64,000 bases of DNA, taken from Punica granatum. Taxonomy: Eukaryota; Streptophyta; Magnoliopsida; Myrtales; Lythraceae. The DNA is taken from positions 5,600,982-5,664,981 of the forward strand of contig NC_045134.1 of NCBI RefSeq assembly GCF_007655135.1. The letters are read 5' to 3'. Under the pieces are notes generated by a model, which had not been told where the DNA came from, searched no databases, and worked only from the letters and a program-made list of their open reading frames with translations. Made by a program: the position numbers and the translations under genes. This document shows positions 1 to 12,651 of this stretch, one piece after another; the first letter of the stretch is position 1, and every line of letters starts with the position of its first letter.

Positions 1-1846
1 ATCACACAAATTCTTCTGAAGGCTGCGCATGACATGGTATGAGTAGCTAAAAAAGAAGTCCTTTGTGAGATCCACTGTGCACAGCAGCTTTTTGTATCTA
101 TGCCATGAAAAAAAAAACAAAACAAAAACCAAGTTAGACACACAATATGCATAGGAAGAATTCCTCATAAGTAATAGCACCAACAGCATAAGCAAGGGGT
201 TTCGTTCAAATGAGGAGGAGAACTGATGGTGACAGAAGTAAATTGGCATACCAAAGAAGATCTGTTCTTCAAGCTAAGTAACCCCAATATTAGGGACTCC
301 ATATAATTGCCTAACAGTGACCTAAAATATACTATACCCAACTGCATAGCAAAGCACTTTACGATGCGAAGCAACAACAGAAACTGCACTCAGCAAGATA
401 TTGAGAATAACAGCACACATCTTTGGATCTTTAATATTAAATGCTGGTCATATTCCCCACTTCTTGCTCATTGATATTTAGCATTACAATAGCCGGTGAA
501 ACATTGATGGTCTTTCCAAAAATGAATATGATCAAAGAAGAAAGCAATAATCCCATAAAGAGATGAGAATTTGAGAGGAGACATAACATGGAAGGGAGTT
601 GTAGAGCCTGAAACCTTAAATCTTACAGAAAATGAAATATCAGTTTTTCCAGTTTTCTTGAGGGCACTGCAGTTCTATAACTATGTAAGGACTAAAGATT
701 GAATATAAGTCACTCAAGCTAGATGACAGACCTGTTTTCATCCCTTGAATTAGCGATAGCTGATCGAACAGTAGAATTTGGGAGCGGAATCATCTCACTC
801 TTAGAGATAGCATAGACAGTATGGCCACAGATAGCACCAATCTCCCTCCTCTTTGTGATCAGCAGCATGTAATAAGGTCCTAAAAACTTGATGAACCCTG
901 CAAGGTGGAGAGCACTATGAGTTGGTACAAAAGCAAAAGAATCCACACGATACACCAGAAGAGGTACATACCCACTATTCCGTAACATGTAGTGACAAAT
1001 TTCAGTCCACCAGTTGATTTGTTACCCTCATGTATCCGCCTCAAGAGATCAGAGCATTCACGTTCTGTATATGTGGTAGAATCTTCACGAACATTTAGCT
1101 CAGAAGGATCTAGCCTATCAATTTTGAGCACCCTCCAATATGTTCTGCTCTTGTCCCTCCCAATCATGTAAAACATCTGAAGCACCGGCATGGAAAGCGA
1201 TTACGTGAGACAACTTTCAATTCCTCAATTATCTTGGTAAAGGCAAAATCTGGTCATGGCAACTAATCACCAGTATAAAAGGGTTATCACAGCTAGAAAA
1301 TATCTAACGGTCAGAAGATACATTCCTCATTAAAAAATCATTGATCCCGCTAGACTCCATTCAGTCTATAATAAAATTTCCGCAAAAGGATCTCCAATAT
1401 AATCAGCAGCTAATATCCAGCCCAAAGCTGATCAGTACTTTCTTTAACCAAAATGACTAAGAAATGAAGCCACCGAATCCCCAAAGCAATTCTATTTCTA
1501 TTCACAAAAATTAGACTTTTGGATCACTTCACTCAGACAAGCACCGTCAACAGACTGTACTTGCAACATCTGAGGTTTGGTTTAAGCAAAAATAGCAACT
1601 GCAGCAACAAAGTCTCGTGCTTTGACCGCAATTAGCAAATGGAGCTCCATTACAAGCTGTGATAAAAGGTCAAACTGAAGAGATCTTAACAAAGAGTGCA
1701 GAATCATATAATCAGCGGATTAGAAAATGAATCATTACCGATCGTGTCTCGTAAAGCCTGAACTTCTGCATACAGGATTCGGCTGCAGGACAGTCCATAC
1801 CGTCTCTCGAGTGAAACGAGCTCTCACGGTCCGAGCTCTCCGCCAT
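1..1846 (-). CDS. SAC2: SAC-domain phosphoinositide phosphatase, N-terminal part (cut by window edge)
   Basis: Four exons join cleanly on the minus strand: 1846-1739, 1176-972, 897-732 and 97-1, where the window ends. All introns are GT-AG and the frame holds throughout. The start ATG at 1846 opens MAESSDRESS. The joined product carries the start of a SAC domain, with FYMIGRDKSRTYWRVLKIDR, IHEGNKSTGGLKFVTTCYGI, FLGPYYMLLITKRR and DLTKDFFFSYSYHVM. These are hallmark segments of the plant SAC1-SAC5 group, related to yeast Fig4, which removes phosphate from PI(3,5)P2 at endosomal and vacuolar membranes. The catalytic CX5R motif should lie further left, outside the window, so activity cannot be judged. 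The choice of SAC2 rests partly on gene neighbourhood (At3g14205 near FAB1B); SAC3, SAC4 or SAC5 remain possible. Family assignment is firm; paralogue assignment is tentative. Confidence 0.9.
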
Positions 1847-2480
1847 TTCTACGCACTCTCAAGAGCTACACACAGCTCTCCCCGAGCCCCAGGCTCAGGG
1901 GACTTATCACAAGGGCATTCACCGGAAACCCGAGCCTTGTATGCCTCCGACAAAATCTCCTCCCGCAAAGCCCCGTGCTTTCAAGCTAGCGAGTGATATG
2001 AACATATGAATTGCGCAATTCACGCTAACAGCAAGCGCCTTCCGCTGCACAACGAACAAGAACTCCCAAGACACAGGACGGAGCTAGGCTGCTTCAGGTA
2101 GAGCATCTCCCGCAATCAAAACCAGAGCTGATTGATCGACCAATCAATTACCAAACCAATCAATCAGCCCCCCAAATCCACGAGCTTTTGACTTCGAGCT
2201 TAGAATTGCTATTATTGCACTAGCTCAGCTCGGAGCTACAGATTTCTGCGAACTCTCCCCTTCAGTGGAGCGGAGGGGGAGGGATTCGAGCTTCAAGGAG
2301 ATTGGGATCGCAGGCTGCAGATCGGAGCTCGGAGCAACAGAAAGGGGAGGAATTTCGAGAAGGCAAATGGGAGGTTCGAGAAGAGAGAGAGAGAAGGAAG
2401 TACGGAGCTTGGAGAGAGAGGGATTGAATTGATGAAAGGCCTTGGAGTTTGGTGCTGTCTATGATTTGCAGGCAGAGAGA

Positions 2481-2519
<39 letters not shown>

Positions 2520-2620
2520 CAGCTCAGATCCACCACATGGAAGGGAGAAGGAAGGAGAAGAAAAGCAAATCAAAGCCACAACTTCGGTGATCGCTCCATC
2601 CATCCACATAAAAAATATAT
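1847..2620 (-). promoter_or_regulatory. 5' leader and proximal promoter of the SAC gene
   Basis: This stretch upstream of the SAC start has no other gene. It is rich in GAGCTC/GAGA-type sequence and holds a GA tract (2376-2396, 2472-2482) running into a 35-base G homopolymer at 2483-2517, which is poly-C on the transcribed strand. The transcription start and any leader intron cannot be placed from sequence alone. Confidence 0.4.
2483..2517. repeat. 35-base poly-G homopolymer after a GA microsatellite
   Basis: An uninterrupted run of G follows (GA)n. It lies about 640 bp upstream of the SAC start codon, in the presumed leader or promoter. Homopolymers this long are rare in plant DNA and their length is often misassembled. 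Confidence 0.9.
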
Positions 2621-2860
2621 AAAAAATAAAAACAATAACAAATAATAATAATAAATTTTACTATTATTATTAATATAATAGTAGTAACAATAATCTTCTT
2701 GCTATTATGCGTGTTCTAATTTTTGCTTAATGTTTTTTTACTAGTAATTTTATGAAGTTATTTTTTCGTCGTCTGGAATTATTTGTTGCTTCCTAATAGA
2801 ATAAAATGTGCCAGGCATAATTCTTGAAAGTTCTCCAAGAATACCTTAAGTTATTATCAG

Positions 2861-3027
2861 TGTGTTTGGTTTCAGAATTAAAGTAATTGTGATTTTGATT
2901 GTAGAAAATGGCAAATGAGATGATATTATAAATTTGATTTGAGAAATGTGTGTTTTTGTTATGTAGTGTGTTGAGTTAAAGTTAAAGTTAAAATTTTAAA
3001 ATTTTAACTTTGAATTCAAACGACCCT
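2861..3027. mobile_element. Small TIR element (MITE), GTTTGGTTTCA-end family
   Basis: The element starts TGTGTTTGGTTTCAGA and ends in sequence resembling the reverse complement of that end (GAATTCAAACGACCC), with an AT-rich interior containing repeated AGTTAAAGTTAAAG. The same ends recur at 12652-12842, 12845-13111, 14491-14735, 14737-14993, 25601-25772 and 62456-62692. The size and end type suit hAT-like MITEs; target-site duplications were not proven. The rest of 2620-4550 is AT-rich with no gene I can support. Confidence 0.55.
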
Positions 3028-4550
3028 ATATTTGAAATTACAGACTATTGTTAAGATAAGCGTTGACAGTTTTAACATTTCATTTTCAAGTATATCGAGT
3101 TCTTTTTTGTTATGTTCGGTGGTATTATACTTCTGCCGAGGCGGTAGTAGTTTTTTTAATCTTCATAAGATGGGGTAAGAATAAAACTTCCATTTTTTGA
3201 CTCCTTGTTTCCGCGTCCATTACTATTCGACCATTATATAATTGAGAAGATTCTTCTTCATTTTTCGACAATTACAAGCAACTATAGACATGAAAGATGA
3301 TAATTCATTAATCTTTTATTTTCATAAGCAAAAAATGGAGGACAAGTCCCTTTTTGCTTATTTTTCAGTGTTGTTGTGTTTCTTTTGAGTAAGTCGTATT
3401 TTTCTTTCTTCGCGATAAGATAAATTCAAAGGATCTTAAACGATCATATTTCATAATAACGTGACGAAGAATAATCAATAAGAATATTATCATTAGGAAC
3501 AACTATATGATTGTAAATACTTGAATTATTAAAACTAATTATTTCGTTTATTGTAATTTAATTGGTGCTTTATCATTTCGCATGACGAAGGAAGATCACA
3601 TACGAATTTATGTGATAAACCACGGGAAAAGTTCTACTTTTATATACATAGATTTGAATTCATTTATTTTTTTTCATGCATATCGTGTAATTGAACAGAT
3701 TCCTTTTCCCCTTTTGTTTTTCTTTGTCCTTCATGTGCAATACATGTATTCAAGAGTTTTGTTAGTATAGTGCTATAAAATATTCCATGTGACGGCTGGT
3801 CCAATTATCCTTTTTCAATTTGTATACATCCTTTGGGTTCTTTTTCTTTTTCCTCGTGATTTTGATGAATTTTGTGGTGATTTTCCTATAGCTGCCGACT
3901 TTGGTTGCTTCGAGAGAATGATTTATTGACCGACTATACAAGACAGCTAAAAATTTTTAGAAATTAAAAATAAAAAAGACCAAACTAAAAGGATTTCGAT
4001 TTTCATCAATACTACGGGTTCTATGTATGTATATAATATGTGTCAATGTCACGTTCTCAATTTAGCCAATAAAGTTTTACTAAATATAATTGTTTAAAAA
4101 CAAACCCCAGTCATCCTGCCGAGAAAAAATAAAAATTCTACCCAATCGAATTTTTGTTTCAAGTTTTAGTTGGGACTTGAGATATATAAAATATATGAGA
4201 AAAGCAAATAGGTGGGAAATTTTAACTATAATAACAGATTTAATATATAAACATATTTTTTTTCTATTTTTCATTTTTTACAATTTTTATTAACTAATAA
4301 GCAGTTAGACTAATATTTAATTACCTCAAGAGTTTTCTTAATAAATTTTCGAAGCGAAATTTTCAATATTTCTTAGCAGTTTCAAAAAAAAAAACCAAAG
4401 AAAGAAAGAAACTTAGAACCCGTTCAATGATCTATAAATTAAAAAAAAAAAAACTTAGAACCCATTCAATAATCTATTACATTGAAATCATAGTTAATGG
4501 ACAGGGTCATGAATCGAGTTCTTCCCTAAGCAAGACAATATGTCGGTTTA

Positions 4551-5886
4551 TGCTACAAGAAAAAGTGTCTATGCCGACACTTTTTGGCCAACGCACTAAA
4601 AGTGCATCGGGAAAGGATTGTACGAAACAATCTACTCCAAAGCAAAAAATATGTGTCGGTATAGGTCGAGTTATACCGACGCACTCGTGATGAGATGGGA
4701 AAATTTTTCCTATAGTAATGCAATGTTATCTTTGGCAACACACTTTTAATGCGCAGCTCATAAGCTGCTTATGCCAACACAAGTAGTGTTGGAAGAGAAT
4801 ATATTTTTGCCCAACACATCTAATTGCATCGGCGAAAGTTTGTCTTTGTCGACACATATTGCTCTTGCCAACACAAGTTTGTGCATCGCTATGTACTATA
4901 GTTTTAGTCGACACACCAATTGTGTCGGGGAAAAGTGAAGTTTAGGCGCCATAATCAAAATTTTGAAATTTCAAATTCAATTTCAAGACCATTTTAATGA
5001 GCTTGCCCTTCCCTTTCTCCTATCAAACGTAGCTCTGTCCGTTTGTCTCCTCCTGCTCGCTCTTTCCTCAAATCTTACCTGAAGCCCTCATATCTCGATC
5101 CCAACCCATCGCTTCCTTCCTTCTGCTTCTTCTTCCGAAGGCCACAAACTTGGGAAGCTCCCCCTTTTTTCCCCTTGGTTGCCGCTGCCGTTGCCCCCTT
5201 CCTAGAATTGTTGCTGCCTTGCTTCTTTCTCTCCCTCTGCTGCTCGCCAATCCCTTCCTTGAGCAGCCGTTACTTTGCTGCTCCTCTGCCTCAGCTGCTT
5301 GCCGTTCCCTTCCTTGAGCCGTCGCTGCCCTATTGCCCTTTCCCAAGGCTGCTACTCAGCTGCTTGCCGCTCCTGCATCACATCTTCTTTCCATTGCCAC
5401 TCCAATAACATCTTCTTTTCACTGCCAAGATAAGGTAGGCTGGCCACCAGAAGCTGCAGAGAAGCTGAATCAGACATCCCCGAATATTCCTCTGAGTCAG
5501 ACATCCCCGAGTAGCAGCATGCTGCCTTTCAATGGGCATAATGGGAGCTTTTAAAAAAAAAAAAAACACTTGTGCCGATGCACTTTTGGTCAGCATAAGT
5601 GTCTTATTTTTTATGTGTTTGTCGAGGCACTTACATGTGCCGGCACAAGTAATGGTGCATAACCCGACGCAAATGTGTCGTTTAGTGAAAACTTGTGCCA
5701 ACACACAAAGTGCATTAGCATGATAAGAAGTTGGGCCGGCGCACAAAAATGCATCGATAGAGGTCAGCTTTTGCCAATGCACTTTAAATTGTATTGTCTA
5801 TTGCGCCGACAGGGTCTATGCCGACGCACGAGTGTGTTGGCAAAAGTCTCTTTTTGCGTCAGCATAGAACACTTTTTCTTTTAGTG
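4551..5886. mobile_element. Non-autonomous CACTA-like (EnSpm) transposon
   Basis: The left end, CTACAAGAAAAAGTGTCTAT (4553 on), matches the reverse complement of the right end, CACTAAAAGAAAAAGTGTTC, over about 30 bp. The right end keeps the diagnostic CACTA; the left has decayed to TGCTA. Flanking 3-bp sites are TTA and TTT, a plausible degenerate target duplication. Both sub-terminal zones (4560-4950 and 5560-5880) are packed with direct and inverted short repeats built on GCCGACAC and TGCATCGGC. Such repeats are transposase-binding sites in CACTA elements. No transposase is encoded. The interior (about 4990-5540) is CT-rich and unlike the ends, perhaps captured host DNA. Confidence 0.75.
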
Positions 5887-8330
5887 TTTGTGATATCATA
5901 TGGAATAATATGGGGTTGGCATGACAAAGAGGTTGGTGAAAATGAACAAAGTTGTGTAATGACATGCATATATATGGGACTTGGTGTTAGGAGCTACAAC
6001 AAGAAGCTCTTAAAATCATATGACAATGGGTCCGGTTCGAAAGAGTTTTCAATGAGAATATATAAAAGCAAGTGTCGCACTAATCTTTGAGTTTTCACAA
6101 GAATCATCTCAATATTACAGAAGATGTTCGAGATTCAAAGTTGGAAAAACCACCTAGTTAATAATCACTAGCTAATAGGACTTACATCAACCGATATTCT
6201 CCTCTTGACACTAACAAAATTGAAATATTTAGTAAAGAAAAATTCGAGAAAAGAAAATCGATTGTGTAATGTGGTCATAAATTTAAAATTTTATTTTGGT
6301 AAATGTCAAAATAATATCTTATCACTTTCATATAAGTTCGATGGCAACAGCTTATGGAGCCGAGACTCGTGACCCAAATGCGAAGTTTCGACTTTCGAGT
6401 TTCTAGTTGTGCACATAGTTAAAAACCTGGGATGGAACAACATGGGCCTCTGCTGATAGCTCCTGCTGCTTTAGGAGGTAGGGGGGGACCCTCACATGCT
6501 TCTCGGGACCTTATTACATTATACACTTCTTTTCCTTTTGCCCCTATCACATTACACACTAATTTATCAAGATTCTCACGATACCTAAATTAATAGAAAA
6601 TTTTAATTTTCAACGAGAGAAACAGCCTCGAAGCTTTTAGATTCAAATAGAAATAATCAATTGCCCGGATATACGAGGTCGTACCGTCAATTGTCATGGT
6701 TTTAATGATTATGGACAACCTAGACGTTTGGCGAGGTTTACTACGTACATGGGCATCACTAACTTTGGTGGAGCCTATGCTCCTGAGTTCATGGGTTGCA
6801 CCAAGTGATTAAATAGTATATATATGAGTACATAATGATTAATGGATAATCATGTAATTAAACTCAGCACACATACAATACCCTCTTTAAATGGTAAATG
6901 TCACATGATGATAATGAAAGTCATCTAATCGAATTAAATTTAACCAAAAAAAAATCACACCTAATTCTGTCGTTCACAGGTACAAAGATCATTACCTGTT
7001 AACTTCAATACACGGCTGGCATTGCCTGCCCATGACTTTTGAATTGGTATACCTATTAATTTTGTATGTACTACATAGATCTCTCTTTGATTTTTATATA
7101 ATGTTTTTTTATAGAGATTTTTTATATAATGTTTTTAGACTAATGTATGACCAGCCAAGAAAAAAGAAAATCACGAAATTGTAAATGCCGAGAAATGAAT
7201 TTGCGTGAAGTGCAGTTTATTGATTATTAAACTATAGAAAAAACAACAAGCTTTCGCTATCTCACTACGATCCCAACAGTGAAAAGGAAAAGATTTGTCT
7301 AACATTTTATTTTCGAGATCGCCAATAATTTTAAAAAATTTATACACATTGGATTAAAAAAATGGAGACAAAATTGTCTTTTCATCTATATATTATATGT
7401 CGGAGAAGAAAAATAGTTAGAGCAGCTTTTCTTTTCGCGGGAATGCCCATAAAATAATTGTAGTTAACAAAGTCACATGGCGAATATTATATTTGTAAAT
7501 GCGACAAATAACTATCTAACTTTTACTCTCTTTTTTATCCAAAAAAATATCACTTTTTTTCCTCCAACCGTCCAAACACCCATCTGATCCTCTTTTTCTT
7601 TCCCTTAAAATTTTAATAATTATAATCAATTTTTAAAAACTTATAAAATAGCTTGAAACATGAATTGGAGTCTTATTCATTATTCTTATTTATTTACTTA
7701 TATAATCAAATTAATATCATAATCAAGCTACTCGATTTAATTCATGCATATATAGCATGAATCTATATATAGTATTTTTTTCGATTACAACATTTAATAT
7801 ATATTTAACAAATAATGTTTTCACCTTTCTTCATTTTTCTCTCTTTTCCCTCTTTTTCTCTCTCCCCTCACCAAAATCAAGACCACATGCAGGATTTTTT
7901 TTCATAGCACTCAATAATAATAATTCTCTCATAAATTATTAAATTTATTGAATTTTTATTATAAAGGCTCTCGCAGAATTTTCCTGAAAAATATAAGAAG
8001 ATAAAACAAAAAGACGTGATAAACTTCACTAATAATATTTTTTTCGAAAATTTTTATTTCAATTAGAATATGTAGTGATTTATTAGAATTGAGCGAGTAT
8101 AATATAAATCTAATTTGGGCTAAAACGGAACACTCAACTCCAAAAGATAAAAAGAAGTTTATTTGCTAGCTAGGACGCCTAATAGAGAAGTTAGTGGAAC
8201 TTTCGTGATTTCCCTTGCATCATCTCGTCCCCCCTTTCTTTTTCTGACACTTTTATATTAAATTTTATTACAAGATCTGGGAGCTGAATTGTCTTTCTAG
8301 CCAAATTATTTATTAAAAAAATGAGTTTTT
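5887..8330. other. AT-rich intergenic DNA, no gene seen
   Basis: There is no ORF with recognisable content and no intact repeat structure. It contains short runs of AT-rich sequence and CT-rich tracts near 7830-7870. Scattered short ORFs lack family signatures and splice partners. Confidence 0.6.
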
Positions 8331-8711
8331 ACATATTCCATAATTTTATTTTTTTCAAATTTATCCTATACTTTTAAAATTATCAAAAATATTCCATGAT
8401 TTACATTTTTTTCAAATCTATTCCGCCGTTATATCTTTCTTCAACATTTAACAGTATAGCTACCGTGACCCTTTATCCGTGATAGATTTTAGAAAAAAAT
8501 CAAAATCACGGGATAAATTTGATAAAAAATTAAAATCATATGATGGATTTGAGAAAAAATTAAAATCATGAGATAGATTTTGAGCCTACTTACGTTTTAT
8601 TAACGAAAAATATAATGCCCTGATAGGAAAAAAAAATGTAAATCATAAATTTTTTTGATAATTTTAAAAGTACAAGATAAATTGAAAAAAATGTGAAATC
8701 ATGGGATATAT
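8331..8711. mobile_element. Long-hairpin MITE
   Basis: The left arm (from 8331) and right arm (ending about 8711) are imperfect inverted copies over roughly 120 bp each. Shared blocks include ACTTTTAAAATTATCAAAAA and ATTTACATTTTTTT. The centre carries GCCGTTATATCTTTCTTCAAC and its mirrored partner. The layout and wording resemble the hairpin element at 16527-16855, so the two belong to one family. No coding capacity. Confidence 0.65.
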
Positions 8712-8894
8712 AGCTTAATTTGCCCTAAAAAAATGAAACTTTGTCCACCCTTTAAGAAATCATCATCCAATATTATGTAAGTCATTCGATCAATTCATTT
8801 ACTTTTAATGAAACATTACATATGATCGGAAGTTTATCTAATTATATGATGGACTTCACAAAAAATATTGATGTATATATATTTTGATGAATAT

Positions 8895-11280
8895 ATATAT
8901 TGAGGACAACTCCGTGAAATCTTTTCGTTATTTAAGAAAGTTGGGATGAATAAAGAACGCTTCTAATGTACTCCAAAAAAGCACTTTTATGGGCAGATTC
9001 CGAGAGAGAGAGCCCATAAAAGAAGATGGATTATGATTGCATCAATCGTTGATGGTCCCAACAAATAGTGGAAATGAAAATGTTGCCTGCATGTCCACGT
9101 CCACCTTTACATAGGACTTCTCCGGTAGGCTCTTATGTACAATATCAATCGGCGCAAGAGCACTTGCATTGAGCTCATCGACGCGTCATAGGAAAGCTCG
9201 TGTTTTATTTGAGCATGGCTAATCGATCCTACTCCATTTCGCTTTAAAATGAAGAAATAGATTTGTGGAAATTATATTCCAACAATATACATCTCTTAGT
9301 TATTCGGATCTTAACGTAAGGATTGCCCCTTGCAATTATTAAAGTTGAGATGCGAGCTTCTTTTTGCGAGCTTATCAATAGTTCCGTGGCAAATGTAACC
9401 CGAATCCATTGGATTTGTACGTATATTTCTTATCCAAAAGTCATTCTTTAAGTAGAAAAAGAATTTTATTCGAATCCATTGCTGAAAAGATTTTCGTTCC
9501 AAGTGATAGCAATGGTATGAGATGAATTTCATTTTTTTCTCTTTTGGTTTGGGGAGATCCTGTGAAACTAGATGGAGAGATATATACAAGAACTTAGCGA
9601 GCATCAAATTCGGAAATTCTTGATTCTACCTTTTAGAGAAATTGAAAGCTCAAATTAGTGTTTTTATTTTCGACTCTATTTCTGTTATCGGGAAAACATA
9701 AAAGGAATAAAGGCAGTTTTGGTCCTCAACCTTTTGCGCTTTTATCCTTATTTCGTCCTAAACCTCTCTCTCTCTCTGTTTTTTTCTTTTTTGCCACTCT
9801 CATTAGGGGTGCAAGTCAAATTGAACCAACCCAACATAACCGGACCCTGAAAACCCCAACCCCGAAAACCCGTTTTCATATTCGGGCAGTTCAAACCCCT
9901 TTCATTGGTTCTCGGGTAAGCCGGTGAATCGACCCGACAAACCCGAATTTCAAAAAAGAAGAAGAAGAATAAACTAGGGCCAAAACCAAAACCCTATCGT
10001 TCACTCTCCTTCCCAGGCCCTCGCTCCTCAGTGAGTCTCGGCCTCCTTCACCTTCAGTCTCTCTCCCTTTTCTGTTACTTGCAGAAGGGTTCTTGAAAAT
10101 AGGATTTGGTTGTCCATCTGTCGGGAACTTTACGTGGAATATACTAGTTCTATGTAATTCCTCCATTGAAGAGCTTCCTCTAGTCTCACTCCTTTGAGCC
10201 TCCCTCGGGCCTCAGTCCATTGTGTGTGTTCTCTGTCTCTGTTCTGCTTCTCTAATCTCTCGCCAGAGTCAATGCGTCTCGTTGATCGGAGATCGGGTTT
10301 CGACGTGCAAGGCGCAGTCTGCATGCAACTCGTTCTCCTTCTTCTTGTTCGATGGTCCGTGTAGTGGGGAGATTCGACTGAGAGTGCATTAATTTGAGCT
10401 TAGGTCGTTTTTCTTAATAAATTCGAGTTAGACAGGGATCCTAACCAAATAACCCGGCCCACTAACCGTCAGGTTATTTAGGTGTTTCTTGTTCTTATGG
10501 GTAGACGTTTCCCCGAGCCGACTCAACCCGAAATTTGGATTCCCCGACCCGAAATAAGAAAATCCGACCCAAAGCAAACCATTTTCACCCTAACTGCATC
10601 CTAAACCTTTGGTTTTTTTTTTTGCCACTTTAGTCCTAACATCAAATTTTTAGTTAAAAAACTCATTTTTCCGCTCAAAAAGCATTTTTTAAAATAATAA
10701 TAAATTAAAATTTAAAAAGAAAAAAGATTTTTTTAAAAAAAAAGGTAGAAGGAGGCAACTGGAAGTTGGGGCCCACTGGCCACCACCCCTGATTGAGGTC
10801 CGCAACAGGGTCGGGGAGCCCCCACACCCCCAATTGAGGTCGGCAGCAAGGTTGGATCATGCCGGCGACCTCAGCCGCCCCCCACAACCCCCGATTTCCA
10901 GCTGCCCCTTTTCTCTTTTTAATATTTTTTTCTTTTTCTTTTGTGAATTATTACTATTTTAAAATATTAATTTTTGGACTAAAGTGGCAAAAAAATCAAA
11001 GGTTTAGGATGTAAATAGCAAAAAAAGAAGGTTTAGAACGAAAACGACCAAAATGCAAAAGGTTGAGGACCAAAATTGCCTTTTTTCCAAAATAAAAAGA
11101 CTCACCCCGTGAACTGTAAAGACAACGTCTAAATGAGATTAGTTTAGGTCACGGAAAAAAAGAAAACAAAATTGGACTTGAGAGCCCACAAATATACTTA
11201 TCATTTAACATTTTGAAGGCCCCCGTACATACGGCCCATTTTATCATCTCTACGTATGTTCCATTTTATATTCTTTTCGA
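8895..11280. repeat. Duplicated intergenic block, copy A
   Basis: Sequence from the GGACAACTCCGTGAA block (8903) to TTTTGAAGGCCC and CATACGGCCC (about 11210-11240) recurs in the same order and orientation at about 15135-16960. Conserved internal blocks include AAAAAAGCACTTTTATGGG, GAAGATGGATTATGATTGCATCA, TTAACGTAAGGATTGC, TCGAGATGCAAGCTTCTTTT-like sequence and ACGTCTAAATGAG. Copy A is interrupted by the TIR element at 9712-11080. No gene is recognisable in it. Confidence 0.8.
9712..11080. mobile_element. TIR transposon (Mutator-like?) with nested insertion
   Basis: The left end, GGCAGTTTTGGTCCTCAACC (9712 on), matches the reverse complement of the right end, GGCAATTTTGGTCCTCAACC (11080 back), and similarity continues about 55 bp. 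Copy B of the surrounding duplication lacks it, giving a natural empty site; AAAACATAAAAGG on the left and AAAATAAAAAGAC on the right look like the duplicated target. A second inverted pair (CATCCTAAACCTTTG ... GCCACTTTAGTCC at about 10600-10645 and 10978-11010) lies inside. The unrelated stretch 9805-10595 appears to have landed within the left arm. No transposase is present. The superfamily is inferred only from end length and target size. Confidence 0.65.
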
Positions 11281-11873
11281 GCACACTCTCATTTAAGTAT
11301 TGGAGAGGGAGATCGAGACTCCCCCTCAATCCTCCCCCTTTTGCAAGTTGTTCTTGTGGTGTTCGTGGAAGCTCAAAACTCGTGAAACGCATGTAACTTG
11401 CACGTGTTCAAGACCGGATTTTTTCAACCCCAACACTTACTTACAAAGAACAAAAGCCCCGCGCTACGTTCCAAAAAATCGACCCTATGTAACTTGTTAT
11501 GGGACAAAACTCTCTCCTAGATCAAATTAGTTGCTCAAGTCAAAACTCTCAAGGTACAAATTTTTTTCTTCAAGGTCTAGCTAATTCCATCAACTGTGAC
11601 ACGGCTCCTCTTCTTCTTCATTCCTCCACGTAAATCAATTGATCAGAAAGTGCATGAAAACCCATAAAATTCAAAGCTTTTATCGATTCTTAAGAATTAG
11701 GCTTTACAGAATATCTTAACCCCGAAATCGTTGGTTCCGATATATGGGCTCTTATTTTACTTTCTTCGTCTGTGCTCTACAGGAAAGTAGTGGAGCCTTT
11801 GTACATTGAAGAAATAGAGATATACTCAACAAGGCTCGGAAGGTTTGGCTAAAAGTTGAATACTTTTAACATT
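11281..11873. other. Intergenic, nothing recognised
   Basis: No ORF with family features, no inverted or direct repeat that I could find, and no splice-linked reading frame. Confidence 0.5.
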
Positions 11874-12597
11874 TGACAAATTTTATGTAATAAGAGAAGA
11901 GAATGGAGATGAAAAGGATACATGGTGACCATAAGGCCAGAACTATGGGAGTAGAATATATCGATTGAATAGAATGACTTATGGTATAACATAGAGGACT
12001 CGCCTAATTATAGGCTACAAAAAATCTTGAAAATAAAATACTCATAGATGTAGAATAATATCTAAATTTGATCTAAAAAATCCCAAGAATATTGACTATA
12101 CCATATCGATCGATATGATCTCATTTAGAAAATAGCGCAGCGAAACATTCGCTTTTGCAAAGATGAGTTTGACGATGACATGGACTCCTTGGCAGAGGAG
12201 ATAAAAAGTATAGATTGACTTGGATTCTTTGCCCAACAGTTATCGAGAAACCAACTTGAGCTCCTTGGCGTCAGCGATCGAGGAATAACAATTGACTTGA
12301 GGCTTTTGCCTTCAAAGGTCGAATTAACTAGCTTGAGCATCCTTTTTGCCTTCAAAGGTCCGTTATTGTTGTCTTCGTCATCTAATCATCGGGGTTTCAT
12401 CGTCCTGCTATGATACCATGACGAATTTTATATAATGAGCGAAGCAAATAAATATGAAGAAGGATACGTGGTGACTACAAGGCCAAAATCACGAGAGTAG
12501 AATATATTGATTGAATAGAATAACTCATCGAATAACATAGAGGACTCTCATAATTATAGGCCACATAAAATCTTGAAATAAAATATTCATAGATGTA
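11874..12597 (-). mobile_element. TRIM-like miniature LTR retrotransposon
   Basis: Two direct repeats of about 180 bp (11874-12052 and 12419-12597) flank about 365 bp of non-coding DNA. They share blocks such as ATTGAATAGAATRACT and ATAACATAGAGGACTC. Immediately inside the right repeat, 12407-12418 reads on the minus strand as TGGTATCATAGC, close to the primer-binding site complementary to initiator methionine tRNA (TGGTATCAGAGC). Short LTRs, such a site and no coding region define a TRIM. Internal tandem copies of TTTTTGCCTTCAAAGGTC occur near 12310-12360. Terminal TG/CA bases have decayed. Confidence 0.65.
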
Positions 12598-12651
12598 ACC
12601 AATGTGGTTGGTTCAAGCAGTTCGGCGCTTTCTTCGCTTAAGCATTTAACA

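Noticed and set aside
5043..5554. Overlapping frames with long Ser/Pro/Leu runs
   Set aside because: Low-complexity CT-rich DNA inside the CACTA-like element gives such frames on both strands without any domain.
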